64,000 bases of DNA from Letharia columbiana (taxonomy: Eukaryota; Ascomycota; Lecanoromycetes; Lecanorales; Parmeliaceae): positions 1,240,001 through 1,304,000 of the forward strand of contig NW_023501041.1 in the NCBI RefSeq assembly GCF_014066305.1, read 5' to 3'. A program made the position numbers and the translations under genes. Under the pieces are notes generated by a model, which saw only the letters and a list, made by a program, of their open reading frames with translations, was not told the origin of the DNA and ran no database searches. Shown here piece by piece: positions 1-10,654 of this stretch (its first letter is position 1; each line of letters starts with the position of its first letter).

Positions 1-44
1 TTCGTAATTGATTCGACAACTAATGATTATTAGGTGTGTCTACA

Positions 45-587
45 TTAGTCGTTTTGCGAGAAATCACGGACCTCGCCAATCTGTGAATTTCGGGACGTCC
101 CACTGCTATTTCTTGAATGCCCATACTGGCTTGACTCGACTGGACTAGCCGGTAGACTGGATTCTGAAGGCTTGACTTCTCCATTTGCCATGCGCTTCGG
201 CGCGCTCGGGTGGACTTTGTCAAGTGCATTTTCTGTTACTAGCCCATCAATGTTCTCGTCTTGGTCCACGGAGGATACGTCAGGCTCCACTAGATAAAGT
301 CTGTCAGTGTCTTCCTGGCTTGACTTATTCGATAACGAGGTCGAGCGGGTCATCGCGTTGTGAGGACTGATGATGTCGAGATCACCAGCTGCATTGGGCC
401 GAAGTTGTGATTTATGGCAACTCAGAGAACCAGAGGATGCCTGGGAGGTTGGCGGAGATCGTGCATTCGTTACAAGGTTAGTGCGCCTGGTATGAGGCTC
501 CTGCGATGCTTGCCCTGCATTCATATGAGTTGCCATTTTTGAGAGCATGTGCCGGTACTGCTGACCTTCATGCGGGCTGTGAGCCAT
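45..587 (-). CDS. Hypothetical serine-rich protein, 180 aa
   Basis: Single-exon reading frame ending at TAA (45-47). I chose the ATG at 587-585 (Met-Ala-His-Ser-Pro...) because it is the first ATG of a frame that otherwise stays open, without any Met, up to about 893; the upstream part reads like a 5' untranslated leader or a missed exon. The predicted product is hydrophilic and low in complexity, rich in Ser, Asn, Gln and Pro. It has a Ser-rich C-terminal tail (residues ~140-180) and no membrane segment, signal peptide or zinc-binding pattern that I can see. I do not recognise a family; disordered regulatory or scaffold-like proteins of this kind are common in filamentous ascomycetes. It is transcribed in the same direction as the DUF300 gene upstream, about 500 bp away. 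Codon use is normal and there is no RIP signature. An upstream exon or a longer 3' part outside the window cannot be excluded. Confidence 0.5.
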   Translation of the reverse strand: MAHSPHEGQQYRHMLSKMATHMNAGQASQEPHTRRTNLVTNARSPPTSQASSGSLSCHKSQLRPNAAGDLDIISPHNAMTRSTSLSNKSSQEDTDRLYLVEPDVSSVDQDENIDGLVTENALDKVHPSAPKRMANGEVKPSESSLPASPVESSQYGHSRNSSGTSRNSQIGEVRDFSQND

Positions 588-1093
588 GAACAGCGCGTAG
601 ACAGACGGGTTTTGACCGACACAGCACAGCAGTTTACCAGAGCTTATATGACACTTCTGATGATATCCAAACGCGCTGAGTAGATATCGACAGGTGTGAA
701 CGCACGGTAGCACATATGCCACGGATAGATCTGGACTAACGTGTAGAATGTCGCGAGCGTAGCAAGTCAAATATTCCGAGTACAAAGGCGCGTAAATGGA
801 GTAATGGTGAAGGTGGGAGAGATATGTGCAACGATGAGTGGGTTGCGACTGCGGGCATATTTTCGCGCCTGGTGCGCCATCACGTGTATTTCACACATGA
901 AACTCTACTTTGAATAAGTTAAGTGCACGAGTTGGACAAAATGGTAGCCAAGAAGGTAATCATTTGGCCAGGACGAATGATATAGATGACAGGTTATTGA
1001 CCCCGAGAGTCTGTATTCCTGACGGACAGAGTCATCGAGCACAATATGGAGTACGCCTTAACTCCTCGCTAAAAGCATCCAGTATCACGAATA
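588..1093. other. Intergenic region between two minus-strand genes
   Basis: About 500 bp of normal composition between the 3' end of the DUF300 gene and the small hypothetical gene. The minus-strand frame of the hypothetical gene stays open to about 893 without a Met, so its leader and promoter probably lie here. A plus-strand frame at 910-1368 overlaps the DUF300 last exon and looks like an antisense shadow. I see no RNA gene. Confidence 0.5.
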
Positions 1094-3349
1094 TCATGCT
1101 TCATCTCTATCCTTTGCCACCCACACATGCCGATCGTCCAAAGTCCCGTACGTATGTGAGGTTGCTGAAGAATCTTCTTCCCTCCGACTATTGCTTTCAT
1201 CCCATTGCTGGGCCTCCTCAGAATCTTCATGCATTTTACCTACATTACCTGGCTCATCATCGCCGTCACCGATTGCGAAGTCTGAGCCAGACGCTGGGTC
1301 GATTCTGCCCGGCTCGAAGCCTTCGCGCACGACTTCTCCTTCATTCTCGTCCTCGTAAGTTCGACTAAGGGAGCGTCAGACACTGTTCTTGTAATTTCAA
1401 GCCCGGACTTACATGTAGTGTTTGGTCTCATCCTCGTTCCATGCAGAACCCCCTTCTTTCCTAGCTCTGACGCGCTCAGTCTCCTCAGCTTCCGTGTCTT
1501 CGACCATTAGATCAATTAGCTGACTCCTACCCGACCTGGCGGAGTGAGATGATGAAGATTCTTCTCGGAGCATTCCATCCAAAAGTGGGGCTCGAGACCG
1601 CGATTTGGACTTGCCTTTATCAAGGTCCTTCTGAATGTTGCTGGCTCGTCGTTCTCGATTCGCCTTTGTTGGCTGCAAGAGATTTCTATTGGTCGACGTG
1701 GTAATGAGTCCAGGGTCGGCGCCGAGCCACCTGTCGGCGGCTGGCACATGAGCAGTTATGACCGGGTACTACGCTCTTTTCAGTAGCTGAGGGTTGTGAC
1801 AAGATAGAGGGAGACAGCCTACATTCCAGTCTCCGAACTCCAAAGCTTTAGCGGTGGTAAAAAGCCTTTCGTCCTCTGCGTCAAGCTTCGCTTCATCAGC
1901 TTCATCGATTCCGGTATCTTCGTGTAGGTCTCTTCCACGCTTAGAAGTACTCATAGTCGCTGCTCGACTCGGTCCTCCGCTGCCACCAAGGAGAGGCGTT
2001 CTACTATTGATTTCTCCGGGTTTTGGTATCCAGTATTTGCCCTTGCCGCCTCTTTCATATCTCATTCCTTCCATCATTCGAGCAGTACGTGACTCCGACT
2101 CCTCGTGTGCAAGAACATTGTCTCCACTGTCAAATACCCTATACTCATAATGTCTGCCACCAAAAGTCTCTTTCGTGTCTTCAATCAGATCTCGTATACC
2201 AAAAGCGTCTCGCATGGCATATTTCACTGGCATACGGGCCGCAGAAATGGTGACATCCGCATAGTCTTGCCAAGAGAAAGCATACCAGTGAGCAACGGCG
2301 AAAAGAGGCATCTCGCAACAAATTAGAGCGTCCTGTATAGCAGCTGCGAGGTTGTCTGGCGTATATCCAGGAACATTGTTCGGTATTGCTCCCGCGAACT
2401 GTAGTATTGACAAGAAGAACCCTTGCCAGTAAGAGGCGAAGATTATCAACTTGATGCAGAGGAACTTGGGGACAGGTCTAAATGGTTGTAGGTCCTGCGA
2501 CATGCAGACCCAGAACATCGCGAGTGAGTACAAACTCAGGGTGACGGAAACGTTGTACAGTATGCCACTCCACAGATACCCCGAAGTCAGTCCAATGTAG
2601 CCCTCCTGGTATGTACCGGTAGCTTTCATGACTATTGTCGCCAAACCCAATATAGGCTTTAGCCAAGCATACTGTAGGATGCCACGCTTGATTGCCAAAA
2701 ATGTATGAGGATCAGAGATGTCCACTTTGGCAAGACAATGATTGAGTGGCCAGGGGTGATGAACAGGCTGCCTTCCATACATCATGATGATGAGAGAGCG
2801 TTCGCCTCCAAGAAAGTTGATGAGAAGTTGGAAGAATGTGTATATGGTGAATGCCTAAAGGCATTGGTTAGTCGAGTAATTTGAATCTTCAGGGTTTAGC
2901 AGCCAATACCTCGTATATGTCACGTAATGGATCCAGAAAAAAAGCGGCATCCTGAGACATTATACTGGCCCATGACGAGGCAGAGTATATGGGAACCCTG
3001 GCTCAAAGTGAGTTGCTAGCTCCGTTGCGAGACATATCCACGTACATCAGCAGAATGCGAATTACGTATCGTTGTAGCAATGGCTTCCTGTAGTTTTTCC
3101 TACGAACTTCATCAACACACGCATCGCTCTAAGATGTGTATCCACTACGAACGTTTGCAGCCATACTGATCTGGGAGAATGTTAGCTAAGCGATCTAGTC
3201 CGAGAGGAAACACAACAGAATCCGATGTGCTCAGACGTGTCATACAGGAAAGACAGCAACGAGGCAACAAGAGACGCGACTCCGCAGACAATCACAGTAG
3301 CCTTGGTCAACTTCGAGCCTGTGCCACCGCCGGATGCTCCGCCAGGCAT
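1094..3349 (-). CDS. DUF300 / organic solute transporter alpha family membrane protein (TMEM184-like), 640 aa, seven exons
   Basis: Exons by my reading: 3349-3246, 3170-3153, 3099-3046, 2997-2910, 2854-1823, 1768-1413, 1364-1094 (TGA). Introns are 75, 53, 48, 55, 54 and 48 bp, all GT..AG, and keep frame throughout, giving 640 codons. The start is the first ATG after an in-frame TGA; it opens MPGGASGGG and leads into a first membrane segment (VIVCGVASLVASLL). Family hallmarks follow: the KNYRKPLLQRYVIRILLM block, VPIYSASSW, FFLDPLRDIYEAFTIYTFF, INFLGGERSLI, HPWPLNHC, KPILG, a KFLCIKLIIFASYWQGF helix and an amphipathic AVAHWYAFSWQDYAD end of the core (~residue 300). This is the PF03619 Solute_trans_a fold with about seven membrane helices. 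The second half is a long acidic/serine-rich cytosolic tail (DEADEAKLDAEDE; EDENEGE). Family members lie in vacuolar or endosomal membranes; the substrate of the fungal proteins is unknown. It is the last intact gene before the RIPed block. Confidence 0.9.
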
Positions 3350-3611
3350 TTCGAGGTCTCAACGACCAAAAGTTGAAGAATCGAAGCTGGCACGAGGACT
3401 CAACGGAAGCTTCGAGTTGGCGTGCACATCAAAAAGATTGGCAGCAATGATTCAATGACTATCAACCGTGTCTCCGTAGCTGGGATTCAGCGACCCTGGA
3501 TGGTTGATTGAGAGCATGTTTAAGTTCACGTCAAATATCACATGCCTGAAGGCAGCCACTTTAGTGTTAGTTAGCGGTAGATTAAAGTACCCTTTAAAGT
3601 TTAAACAAGCT
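3350..3611. promoter_or_regulatory. Upstream region of the DUF300 gene
   Basis: About 260 bp between the DUF300 start codon and the target duplication of the hAT-like element, of normal base composition. It must hold the promoter and 5' leader of the minus-strand gene. I see no clear TATA box or other named element, so the call rests on position only. Confidence 0.35.
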
Positions 3612-3619
3612 ACACAAAC

Positions 3620-4292
3620 CAGCGCTTTAAATAGCCCCGCCTCGGGGCTAGGCTAGGCTGAGGCGGGGCTAATCAGCCTAGCCTCAGCCCGAGGGCTCTG
3701 ATTGGCTAGCCCGCCTCAGCCCCGACTTGCCGGGCCGGCTAACCCTACTTAGCCTTCTTTATTTTAATGGACCCATGTTTCTTTGTAGGAATGTAGAATT
3801 ATGAATCCCTTCATCCTCTTCCTCCTCTACATCACACCGAGTCATTACCGGCAGCATGGGCTGGCAAGAGGTGGTTCTGAAGCTTCATTCTATGGGCCCA
3901 TTCACGACTGCACCTCCCCCTTGCTCGCGTGCTGAGATCTGTCAATAAGACGTTTAATGAGGTGTTTCTGGCATGGTTCAGCCCTCCACGGACGCAATGT
4001 GCAGGGAGTACAGTCATAGAGCCTCGTTGCCACCAAATTTTTGCGGGGGGAGCCCGGTAGGGAGGTTCTGCTGAAAATTCCGTACCTACCTATGTAGTTT
4101 GCTGCGACGCTAGAGGTCTAGCGCTGCCAAGCCTGATTTTTAGTGGTCAGAAATCACTAGATCCGCCTGGGCTAGCCCAGCCCTAGCCAGACTACCCCGT
4201 AGCCCCGCCCCGCCCTAGCCCTCTCTCTCCCAAGTTAGCCCTAGCCCTAGCCTAAGGCCCATGGCTGGGGGGCGGGGCTGATTAAAGCGCTG
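3620..4292. mobile_element. Non-autonomous hAT-like element (673 bp) with 8-bp target duplication
   Basis: The ends are inverted repeats: the left end starts CAGCGCTTTAAATAGCCCCG and the right end, reversed, starts CAGCGCTTTAATCAGCCCCG, with two or three differences in 22 bp. The element is flanked by identical 8-bp direct repeats ACACAAAC at 3612-3619 and 4293-4300. An 8-bp duplication and CAG-type ends are typical of hAT transposons. The subterminal regions (3630-3740, 4160-4280) are GC-rich and full of short AGCCCCGCC/GGCTAGG repeats, as in hAT elements that bind transposase subterminally. The middle has no transposase frame, so it would depend on a master copy elsewhere. It shows no obvious RIP, in contrast to everything to its right, and lies only 118 bp from the edge of the AT-rich block. 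Confidence 0.8.
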
Positions 4293-4410
4293 ACACAAAC
4301 AGCCGCTGGAGCTTATCATAACCGCTATCATCTGCATTAAAGTAAGGTCGGCAGGGGAGTTTTCGTAAGGGTCCATATAGACTAGTTACATACTCATATA
4401 TACCCGAAAA

Positions 4411-5251
4411 TATTCGATAATCGTATGAGAACACGCTACACTTAGTATGGGCCACCCCAACGCTAAGGCTACCCCAATGTCAATTTTTTCAATTATTCTA
4501 TCTACCTACCCATATACATATTTATTTAAAACTACTATAGTCTATTTTAATCTTTTTAATTACTTTAATCTTAATTAACTTTCTAACTCTTTATATAGTA
4601 GCCTTAAACTACTTAATATTCTTATTTCTAAATATATTATATACCCGAGACTCTTTAATATTTACTCACTCTAAAGCTCTTAAAGTTCTTTTAATTTTTA
4701 TTTTCTTACGTGTAATAATTTAAGACCGAGTCTAATAAGAATAATAATATCTCTCTTCTAAACTATCGTATTAATTTTACTTTTCGAGTTACTCGAGCTA
4801 TTATAGCTCGTTAAATAATATCTAATTCTCGCTTAATAAGTAGATCTAAAAAAAAATTATAACTTTTATAAATATCGAACGATAATAAGATATTCTCGAT
4901 CTATCGAGCCGTTATATATATTAATAAAGAATCTATTTTTTAGAATCTATAAGCGCGTAAGAGTAGCTATCTTTAAGAGAGATCTTATTATAGCGATATA
5001 GAAGCTAATTATAAAATACGTTAAATTAAGTAATTAATCGAGTAATTTTAAGCTTTATTTCGGAGGCAATAGAGACTAAGGTCTGTTGAATACGTTCTTA
5101 AATAACGATATATAAGTTAGATATCGTTATGATTATAGTAGATAGATAGAGAATAGATGAGTTAAAAAATTAAGAAAATTGATATTGAAGTGGCCTTAGC
5201 GTTGAGGTAACCCATACTAAGTATAGCGTATTCCCATACGATTATCTAATA
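4411..5251. mobile_element. RIPed DNA transposon remnant with long terminal inverted repeats (841 bp)
   Basis: The left arm (4411-~4495) and right arm (~5165-5251) are inverted copies of about 85 bp. They share GATAATCGTATG, ACACGCTACACTTAGTATGG (left) and its RIP variant on the right, and AACGCTAAGG. Differences between arms are almost all C/T or G/A. The outermost bases read TATT on both sides, so a TA duplication (Tc1/mariner-like) is possible but not proven. The interior is extremely AT-rich with no readable transposase. This element forms the exact left edge of the AT-rich block. Confidence 0.6.
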
Positions 5252-6234
5252 CTCGTTTCCACCTCTATTTATACGTTACCCTCATTTACACGCTCTTAAA
5301 TCCGATAAATCCGACATAGATAGCTACCACTACTATGGCTATTACTATTACTCATTTAAATAGTCTACTATCACAGTCTATTATAATAGTTAATACTACG
5401 ATATTATAGTCGTTATCTATAGATCTAGTATTATAGATATTATCTCGAACTAGCTATTTTTTAAGATACGAAGAGAGATAGAAGTTCTATTAGAAAAAAG
5501 GCTACTATATCTCTTATATTAGATCTATTAATATTATTAATTCTCGCTTTACTATAGTAATAATAGCGAGATAAATAAGAAGCTACTCCGTTATAGTAAC
5601 GGGCTTTATCGACTTTATTAAAGACTTTATTAGAGGCTTTATCGTAGTAAAGTAAAAAGTGTGGAGCCGCGCAAGAGAGAAGGAATGAGAATGACAAAGA
5701 GATAGAAAAGATGAAAGCGATAAAAGAGATATCTTAGAAGAGATAAGAAGATAGTAGAAGAAGAGATAGTAGAAGAAGAGATAGTAGAAGAGAAGATAAT
5801 AATAGTTTTTTTAAGATATAATAGATCGATAAGATCTAAAAAATAGTAATTTAAACTCTTCGATATAGAAGTCTAAATAGTAATAAAAGATTAATATTAT
5901 TATACTAGTTTACTATATAAATTTAATAAAAGATAGATATTTTAATATTACGTCGAATTTATCGAATTTAAAGAGTATATAAATAAAGATAATATATAAA
6001 TAAAGATAGAAACGAGTAATATTCGATCTTATATTCGATAAATTCGAAAGTAAGTTTTAGAGAATATTCTTTCGAAAACTTATCTCGAGCTTATCGCGAC
6101 GTAGAGCTTATAGAATTTAGATAGATTTTATTACACTAATATACAACGTTATTAATACAACTGCGATTTACGAGATTCTTAAAGCTCTAGAAATCTTATT
6201 TAATATTCTATTATTTGATTTTTCGATTTTTATA
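5252..6234. other. AT-rich spacer with degenerate repeat remnants
   Basis: No gene. 5252-5400 keeps some CpA and is less mutated. 5700-5805 is a purine-rich low-complexity run built on GAAGAAGAGATAGTA units. 5815-6000 resembles 6895-7065 (AATCGATAAGATYTAAAAAATA followed by ATAGATATTTTARTATTACGTCGAA), so it appears to be part of an older element copied or split around the R1 repeat. I cannot assign a coding function. Confidence 0.4.
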
Positions 6235-6810
6235 TTAGTATATATAAAAGAATAAGATAGAGTTAAATTAAAAAATCTTAAATTTATATATATAATTAAT
6301 TATAAATTTAAGTTTATTACGCTCTTTAATTAAACTAACTAAGTTAGCTTACTAGCTCTTTTAAAATCTCTTATTTAAATAAATGAAATAACTTTTTTAT
6401 TTTCTATTAAAATTTTAAGATTTTTTTTAAATTATAAAGCGTAGTTTACGCTTTTTAACGCTAAAAGAATTTTAAGATTCGATTTTATAATTATTAAAAA
6501 GTAAGAAGCTTAAATATCGTTTATTAAAGTTCGCTTACTAAATTTACCGACAGCCTTAATTAAAAAATAGATATATATTATTTAATTTTAGAATAACTTT
6601 TTTATTTTCTATTAAAAATTTTCTTATTTTTTTTTAAATTATAGAACGTAGTTTACGCTTTCAAATAAAAAAAGAATTATTAAATTTAGTCTTATAAATG
6701 TTTAAAGATAAGGAATTCAAATATCGCTTATTAAAGATCGCTTATTAAATTAACTCGACAGCTCTAATTAAAAAAATGGTTATGAATTTAATTTATAAAT
6801 CTTTACTCGT
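6235..6810 (-). repeat. Dispersed repeat R1, copy 1
   Basis: It begins TTAGTATATATAAAAGAATA and ends TTTACTCGT, the shared ends of at least six copies in this window. In the middle is an internal duplication (about 6390-6560 and 6590-6770) carrying an AAATATCGCTTATTAAA-type block twice. There is no coding frame and RIP is strong. The class is not determined: no inverted ends and no clear target duplication. Confidence 0.6.
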
Positions 6811-7066
6811 ATTATTATTATAAAAGAACGAATTACTAAAGTAGATTTTAGATCGTATATTATTAAATATCGAGTACTTTTAAATATATACGAGTAAATC
6901 GATAAGATTTAAAAAATAATAATTTAAAATCTTAGATATATTAATGTTACTAGCGATGAAAGTTTAATATTATTTATTATAATTATATCGAGTTATTATA
7001 GAACTTTAATAAAAGATAGATATTTTAGTATTACGTCGAACTTATCGATTTTTAAATCGAGTATTA
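6811..7066. other. Remnant similar to 5815-6000
   Basis: About 250 bp of RIPed DNA between two R1 copies, resembling the sequence left of R1 copy 1. No readable coding capacity. Confidence 0.35.
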
Positions 7067-7975
7067 TTAAACGAGTACGGAGGGTAATATTAAAAGTTCT
7101 ATATATGCGCTAAATCTCTTAGCATACTTGGCAAATATTCTTAGCTATGAATAAAGCGTTAAACTATTCGAAAAGATGTATTAAGAACTCGTAAAGATGT
7201 CGAGAAACGATAACTATATTATTAGAATTACGAGCTTATTTAAAAGAGGATTTAGAAGTGAATAAAGCGAATACCGAGATATATTGCGGAGGTAATACGC
7301 CTTAAAGGTAATAACGAGTATAGGAAAGGCCGTAAGAGAGGTAATATACGGCCTACTTCTATAACTCTACGGAGCGAGTAAATAAGTATATACGTAGCTA
7401 TATAAAGTATCATCACTAGAAAAATAAAGCTATTCAAGAAAAAGGTTAGATTTATTAAAATGCCAAGCATGCTAAGAGATTTAGCGCATATATAGAACTT
7501 TTAATATCACCCTCCGTAAAGGTCTATAAATTAAATTTATAATTTTTTTTTAATTAGGGCTATCGAGTAAGTAGGTGAGCGATCTTTGATAAGCGAACTT
7601 TAATAAGCGATCTTTGATAAGCGAACTTTAATAAGCGATATTTGAATTCCTTACGCTTTAATAATTATAAGATTAAGTTCTAAGATTCTTAAAAATTCGA
7701 AAAGTATAAATAGCGTTTTAATATTAATAAAAAAATCTTAAATTTTTAATAGAAAATAAAAAAGTAATTCTATATATTAATAATATATATCTATTTTTTT
7801 AATAAGAGAGGCGTAGAAGGGCGAGATTTTGATAATTATAAATATTAATTTATTTATTCGCGATAAATTAGTCGATCTAATTAAAAAGCGTAGCGAACTT
7901 AAATTAATAATTAGTTATATATATAAATTTAAGATTTTTAAGCTTAGCTCTATCTTATTCTTTTATATATATTAA
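7067..7975 (+). repeat. Dispersed repeat R1, copy 2, interrupted by a MITE
   Basis: The R1 end ACGAGTAAAGG is split after ACGAGTA by the MITE at 7078-7516 and resumes at TAAAGGTCTATAAATTAAAT. It then runs through GGCGTAGAAGGGCGAGATTTTG to TTATTCTTTTATATATATTAA at about 7975. Orientation is opposite to copies 1 and 3. There is no open reading frame. Confidence 0.65.
7078..7516. mobile_element. MITE with ~54-bp inverted repeats and TA target duplication (439 bp)
   Basis: The left end starts CGGAGGGTAATATTAAAAGT and the right end ends ACTTTTAATATCACCCTCCG. The arms extend about 54 bp each (through GCGCTAAATCTCTTAGCAT). TA lies on both sides (7076-7077, 7517-7518), and removing the element plus one TA restores the R1 end ACGAGTAAAGG. 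TA duplication suggests a Tc1/mariner-type mobiliser. The 7252-7470 minus-strand frame inside has no recognisable domain. The interior is less AT-rich than the surroundings. Confidence 0.75.
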
Positions 7976-8100
7976 TATTAAATACTTTCGAATATATACT
8001 AATAAGAATATTATAGATATTATTTATAAATAAGAATTTATTATAAGATTTAAAGTATTTATCTTAAAACTCTTTTAAAGAATCTTCTTATATTAGATAA

Positions 8101-8522
8101 TTAGTATATATAATAAGATAAGATAGAGCTAAGCTATAAAATCTTAAATTTATATATATAACTAATTATAAATTTAGAATTACTACGCTCTTTAATTAGA
8201 CTAACTAAGTTACTATAAGTAAATAAATTAGCATTCGTAATTATTAAAATCTCGCCCTCCCGCGTCTCCCTAATTAAAAAATAAATATATATTATTTAAT
8301 TTTAGAATAACTTTTTTGTTTTCTATTAAAATTTTGAGATATTTTTTTAAATTATAGAACGAAATATAGGCTTTTAGATGAAAAAAGAATTTTTAAATAT
8401 AACCTTATAGTTATTAAAGTATAAGGAATTCAAATATTACTTATTAAAGATCGCTTATCTATTTACTCGATAGCCCTAATTAATAAAAAAATTATGAATT
8501 TAATTTATAGATCTTTACTCGT
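8101..8522 (-). repeat. Dispersed repeat R1, copy 3
   Basis: It starts TTAGTATATATAATAAGATA and ends TTTACTCGT, in the orientation of copy 1. About 422 bp, RIPed, non-coding. The sequence between copies 2 and 3 (7976-8100) is short and unassigned. Confidence 0.6.
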
Positions 8523-9069
8523 TAGATATTTTTTAATATTATAATATCGTAGCTTAAAAATTCTTTTAAGCGTCTTCTAAGAAAGCGAGTCTTCTATAAA
8601 TATTTCTATATTCACGCTTTTTATTTCTAAGATTAGATTTAAGCGATTTAGTTAAAGTTCTTATAAGAGTAATATTCTCGAGATTCTACGAGAATTAATA
8701 TAAAATTTAATCTTATAAGACTTAATAAGACTTAGTATAGTCTTAGTAGATAAGTATATTAATAAGTAGATTTTATTAACTAGAGAATAATTAGTTTATT
8801 TATACTTTAGCTTTTATAGTATACTTTTATATTAATAATAGTAATATTAGATTAAATATAAATAAGTATTAACTTATTATTATAATAGATATATAAGTTA
8901 TTATAGGGTGTAAGAAACTTAATTCTTTCTATCTAGAAATCTATTACTTTATAATAAATAATAATAAGCTTGATAAAGCTTAGTAAAGCTTAGTAAGATA
9001 AGTACCTTCCCCTTATCTTATATAATAATATCCTTATAAATAAGAAGAAAGTATAGTAATCTCGCTAAA

Positions 9070-9245
9070 GTAAAAGTAATATCTATCTAGAAAGTCTTTC
9101 TTAAAGAAACGTCTTTCTCGAAGAAATCTCGAAGAAATTATCGAAGAAATCTTCTTTCTAAAGAAACTAAAGAAAGTTAATAAGGTAAGCGAAGAAACTT
9201 TCTTAAGAAAATATTATTTTTAAAGAAATAGTAACTTTCTTCATC
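9070..9245. repeat. Low-complexity AAAGAAA/CTTTCTT tract
   Basis: About 175 bp made of irregular AAAGAAA, TCTTTC and GAAGAAAT units inside gypsy-1. No coding meaning was seen; it is likely an expanded simple repeat in the 3' part of the element. Confidence 0.5.
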
Positions 9246-10654
9246 TTATAATATCTAATAAGATTTTTAGATTTATAATATTTCCTAGGTCTATAGATTA
9301 TATATATATATTAATTCGTCTTTATATTCTTTAACGAGATCTATAGTATTATTAAGATTCTTAATATTATATTACTTATTATATACTAGATTATAATCTT
9401 TTTACTTAATAAGATATTCTATAGCAAAATCGCGATCTTTAATTATAGTTCTCTTATTAAGTAGTTAATTAATCTTATAAGATTTTTATTCCTTAATATC
9501 GCCTTCGATAAAGATCGATAGTAGATAATTTGATCTTAAATAATTAAAGAGATTATTCTATAGCGTAAACTTTAGTTACGCTATAATAAATATAGGATAT
9601 ACTCGCTAATTCTTAAGAATATCGAGATAATACGCTAGACGATCGACTTAATTAAGAATCTTAAAAGAATTAATATATTATTAAGATAGTTTCTTAATAA
9701 TCTCGAGATTTATAGAAAAATTATAATCTTTATAAAGACGAAGAAATATATAATTATTAATCTTAAGAAATATTAGCTAATAATATCTATTATAATAATA
9801 TTTAATATTTATATTAATAAAAGTAATAATATTCTTTACTAAATTTCAAGTATAAAAAAAGTTCGATATATTTAAAGATTTAAGAAGATTAAGAGATATA
9901 TTCGAGATAAAGTCGTAGATAACTTCGTTAGAAGTATTTCTAGTCGTTAACGATATTAAATTATTAAGTAATTTTTAAAATTAAGATAAAATCTTTAGTT
10001 ATAAAGAAGTCTTATTAAGTATTATATTAATATAAAAATATATAGCGATTTTTATAGTCTAATTAATTCTTTTATTATTATTATTAATTTATAAAAGATA
10101 AGTAATAGAATAAAGTAGAGAAACGTCGAGGCGTTAAAATAGTACTTGCTATAATTCTAAAAGAAATTTATAATCTTTATTTAAGATAATAGCTTTAGAA
10201 ATATCTTAGTTAGCTATCTCGAGTCTATCGAGTAAAATGTTAATCTATTAAACTATCGATTATATAGATTTTTCGAGTATATTAATTACTCGCTTAGTAA
10301 ATTTATTAATAACTAATATAATCGCATTAAAGTCTTTTTTAGACTTCGATAAAGCGAGTATAAAGTTAATTATAAATATATAAAAAGAAATTAATAGCGA
10401 GTTAATAGAATTTAGTAATTTATATAATTAATAACGTCTAGTTTAAAGAATTTAATAATTCGAATAATAGCGAATAAATTTCTATAATTAATTAATAAGA
10501 TCTCTAATATATTAGAATATCGATATAATTTTATAGTATCTTTAGAATTCCGAATAGCTATTATTATAGGCTAGATATAAGATTTTATTAATAACCGCTA
10601 ATAGAATATAGAGTTATTAATAATTAATAACTCTATCGATATAATAGATTAAAT

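Noticed and set aside
588..785. Extending the hypothetical gene to a 246-residue frame starting at 785
   Set aside because: The start there is TTG, not ATG, and the frame has no Met until 587; a fungal nuclear gene should start at ATG or have an upstream exon I cannot support.
1769..1822. DUF300 reading frame running on past GDWN to a stop
   Set aside because: The segment has GT..AG borders and a CTACTGA branch-like site; splicing it out continues a long acidic tail in frame, so it is an intron.
910..2326. Plus-strand reading frames of 61-152 codons opposite the DUF300 gene
   Set aside because: They are antisense shadows of the DUF300 exons, with no domain and no splice logic of their own.
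3100..3152. Shorter intron (24 bp) ending at the TTAG near 3129
   Set aside because: Too short for a fungal intron and it breaks the frame; the 53-bp alternative gives the conserved KNYRKPLLQR block.
4190..4262. CCCTAGCCCTAGCC run resembling telomeric repeats
   Set aside because: Irregular, not TTAGGG-type arrays, and explained as subterminal repeats of the hAT-like element.
5461..5697. 78-codon minus-strand frame
   Set aside because: AT-rich, low-complexity translation in RIPed DNA with no conserved motif.
6235..6810. R1 as a Helitron
   Set aside because: Ends do not show the TC start and CTRR end with a 3' hairpin and there is no clear A|T insertion; left unclassified.
7252..7470. 72-codon minus-strand frame inside a MITE
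   Set aside because: Hydrophobic only by base composition; does not resemble a transposase and is not shared with other elements.
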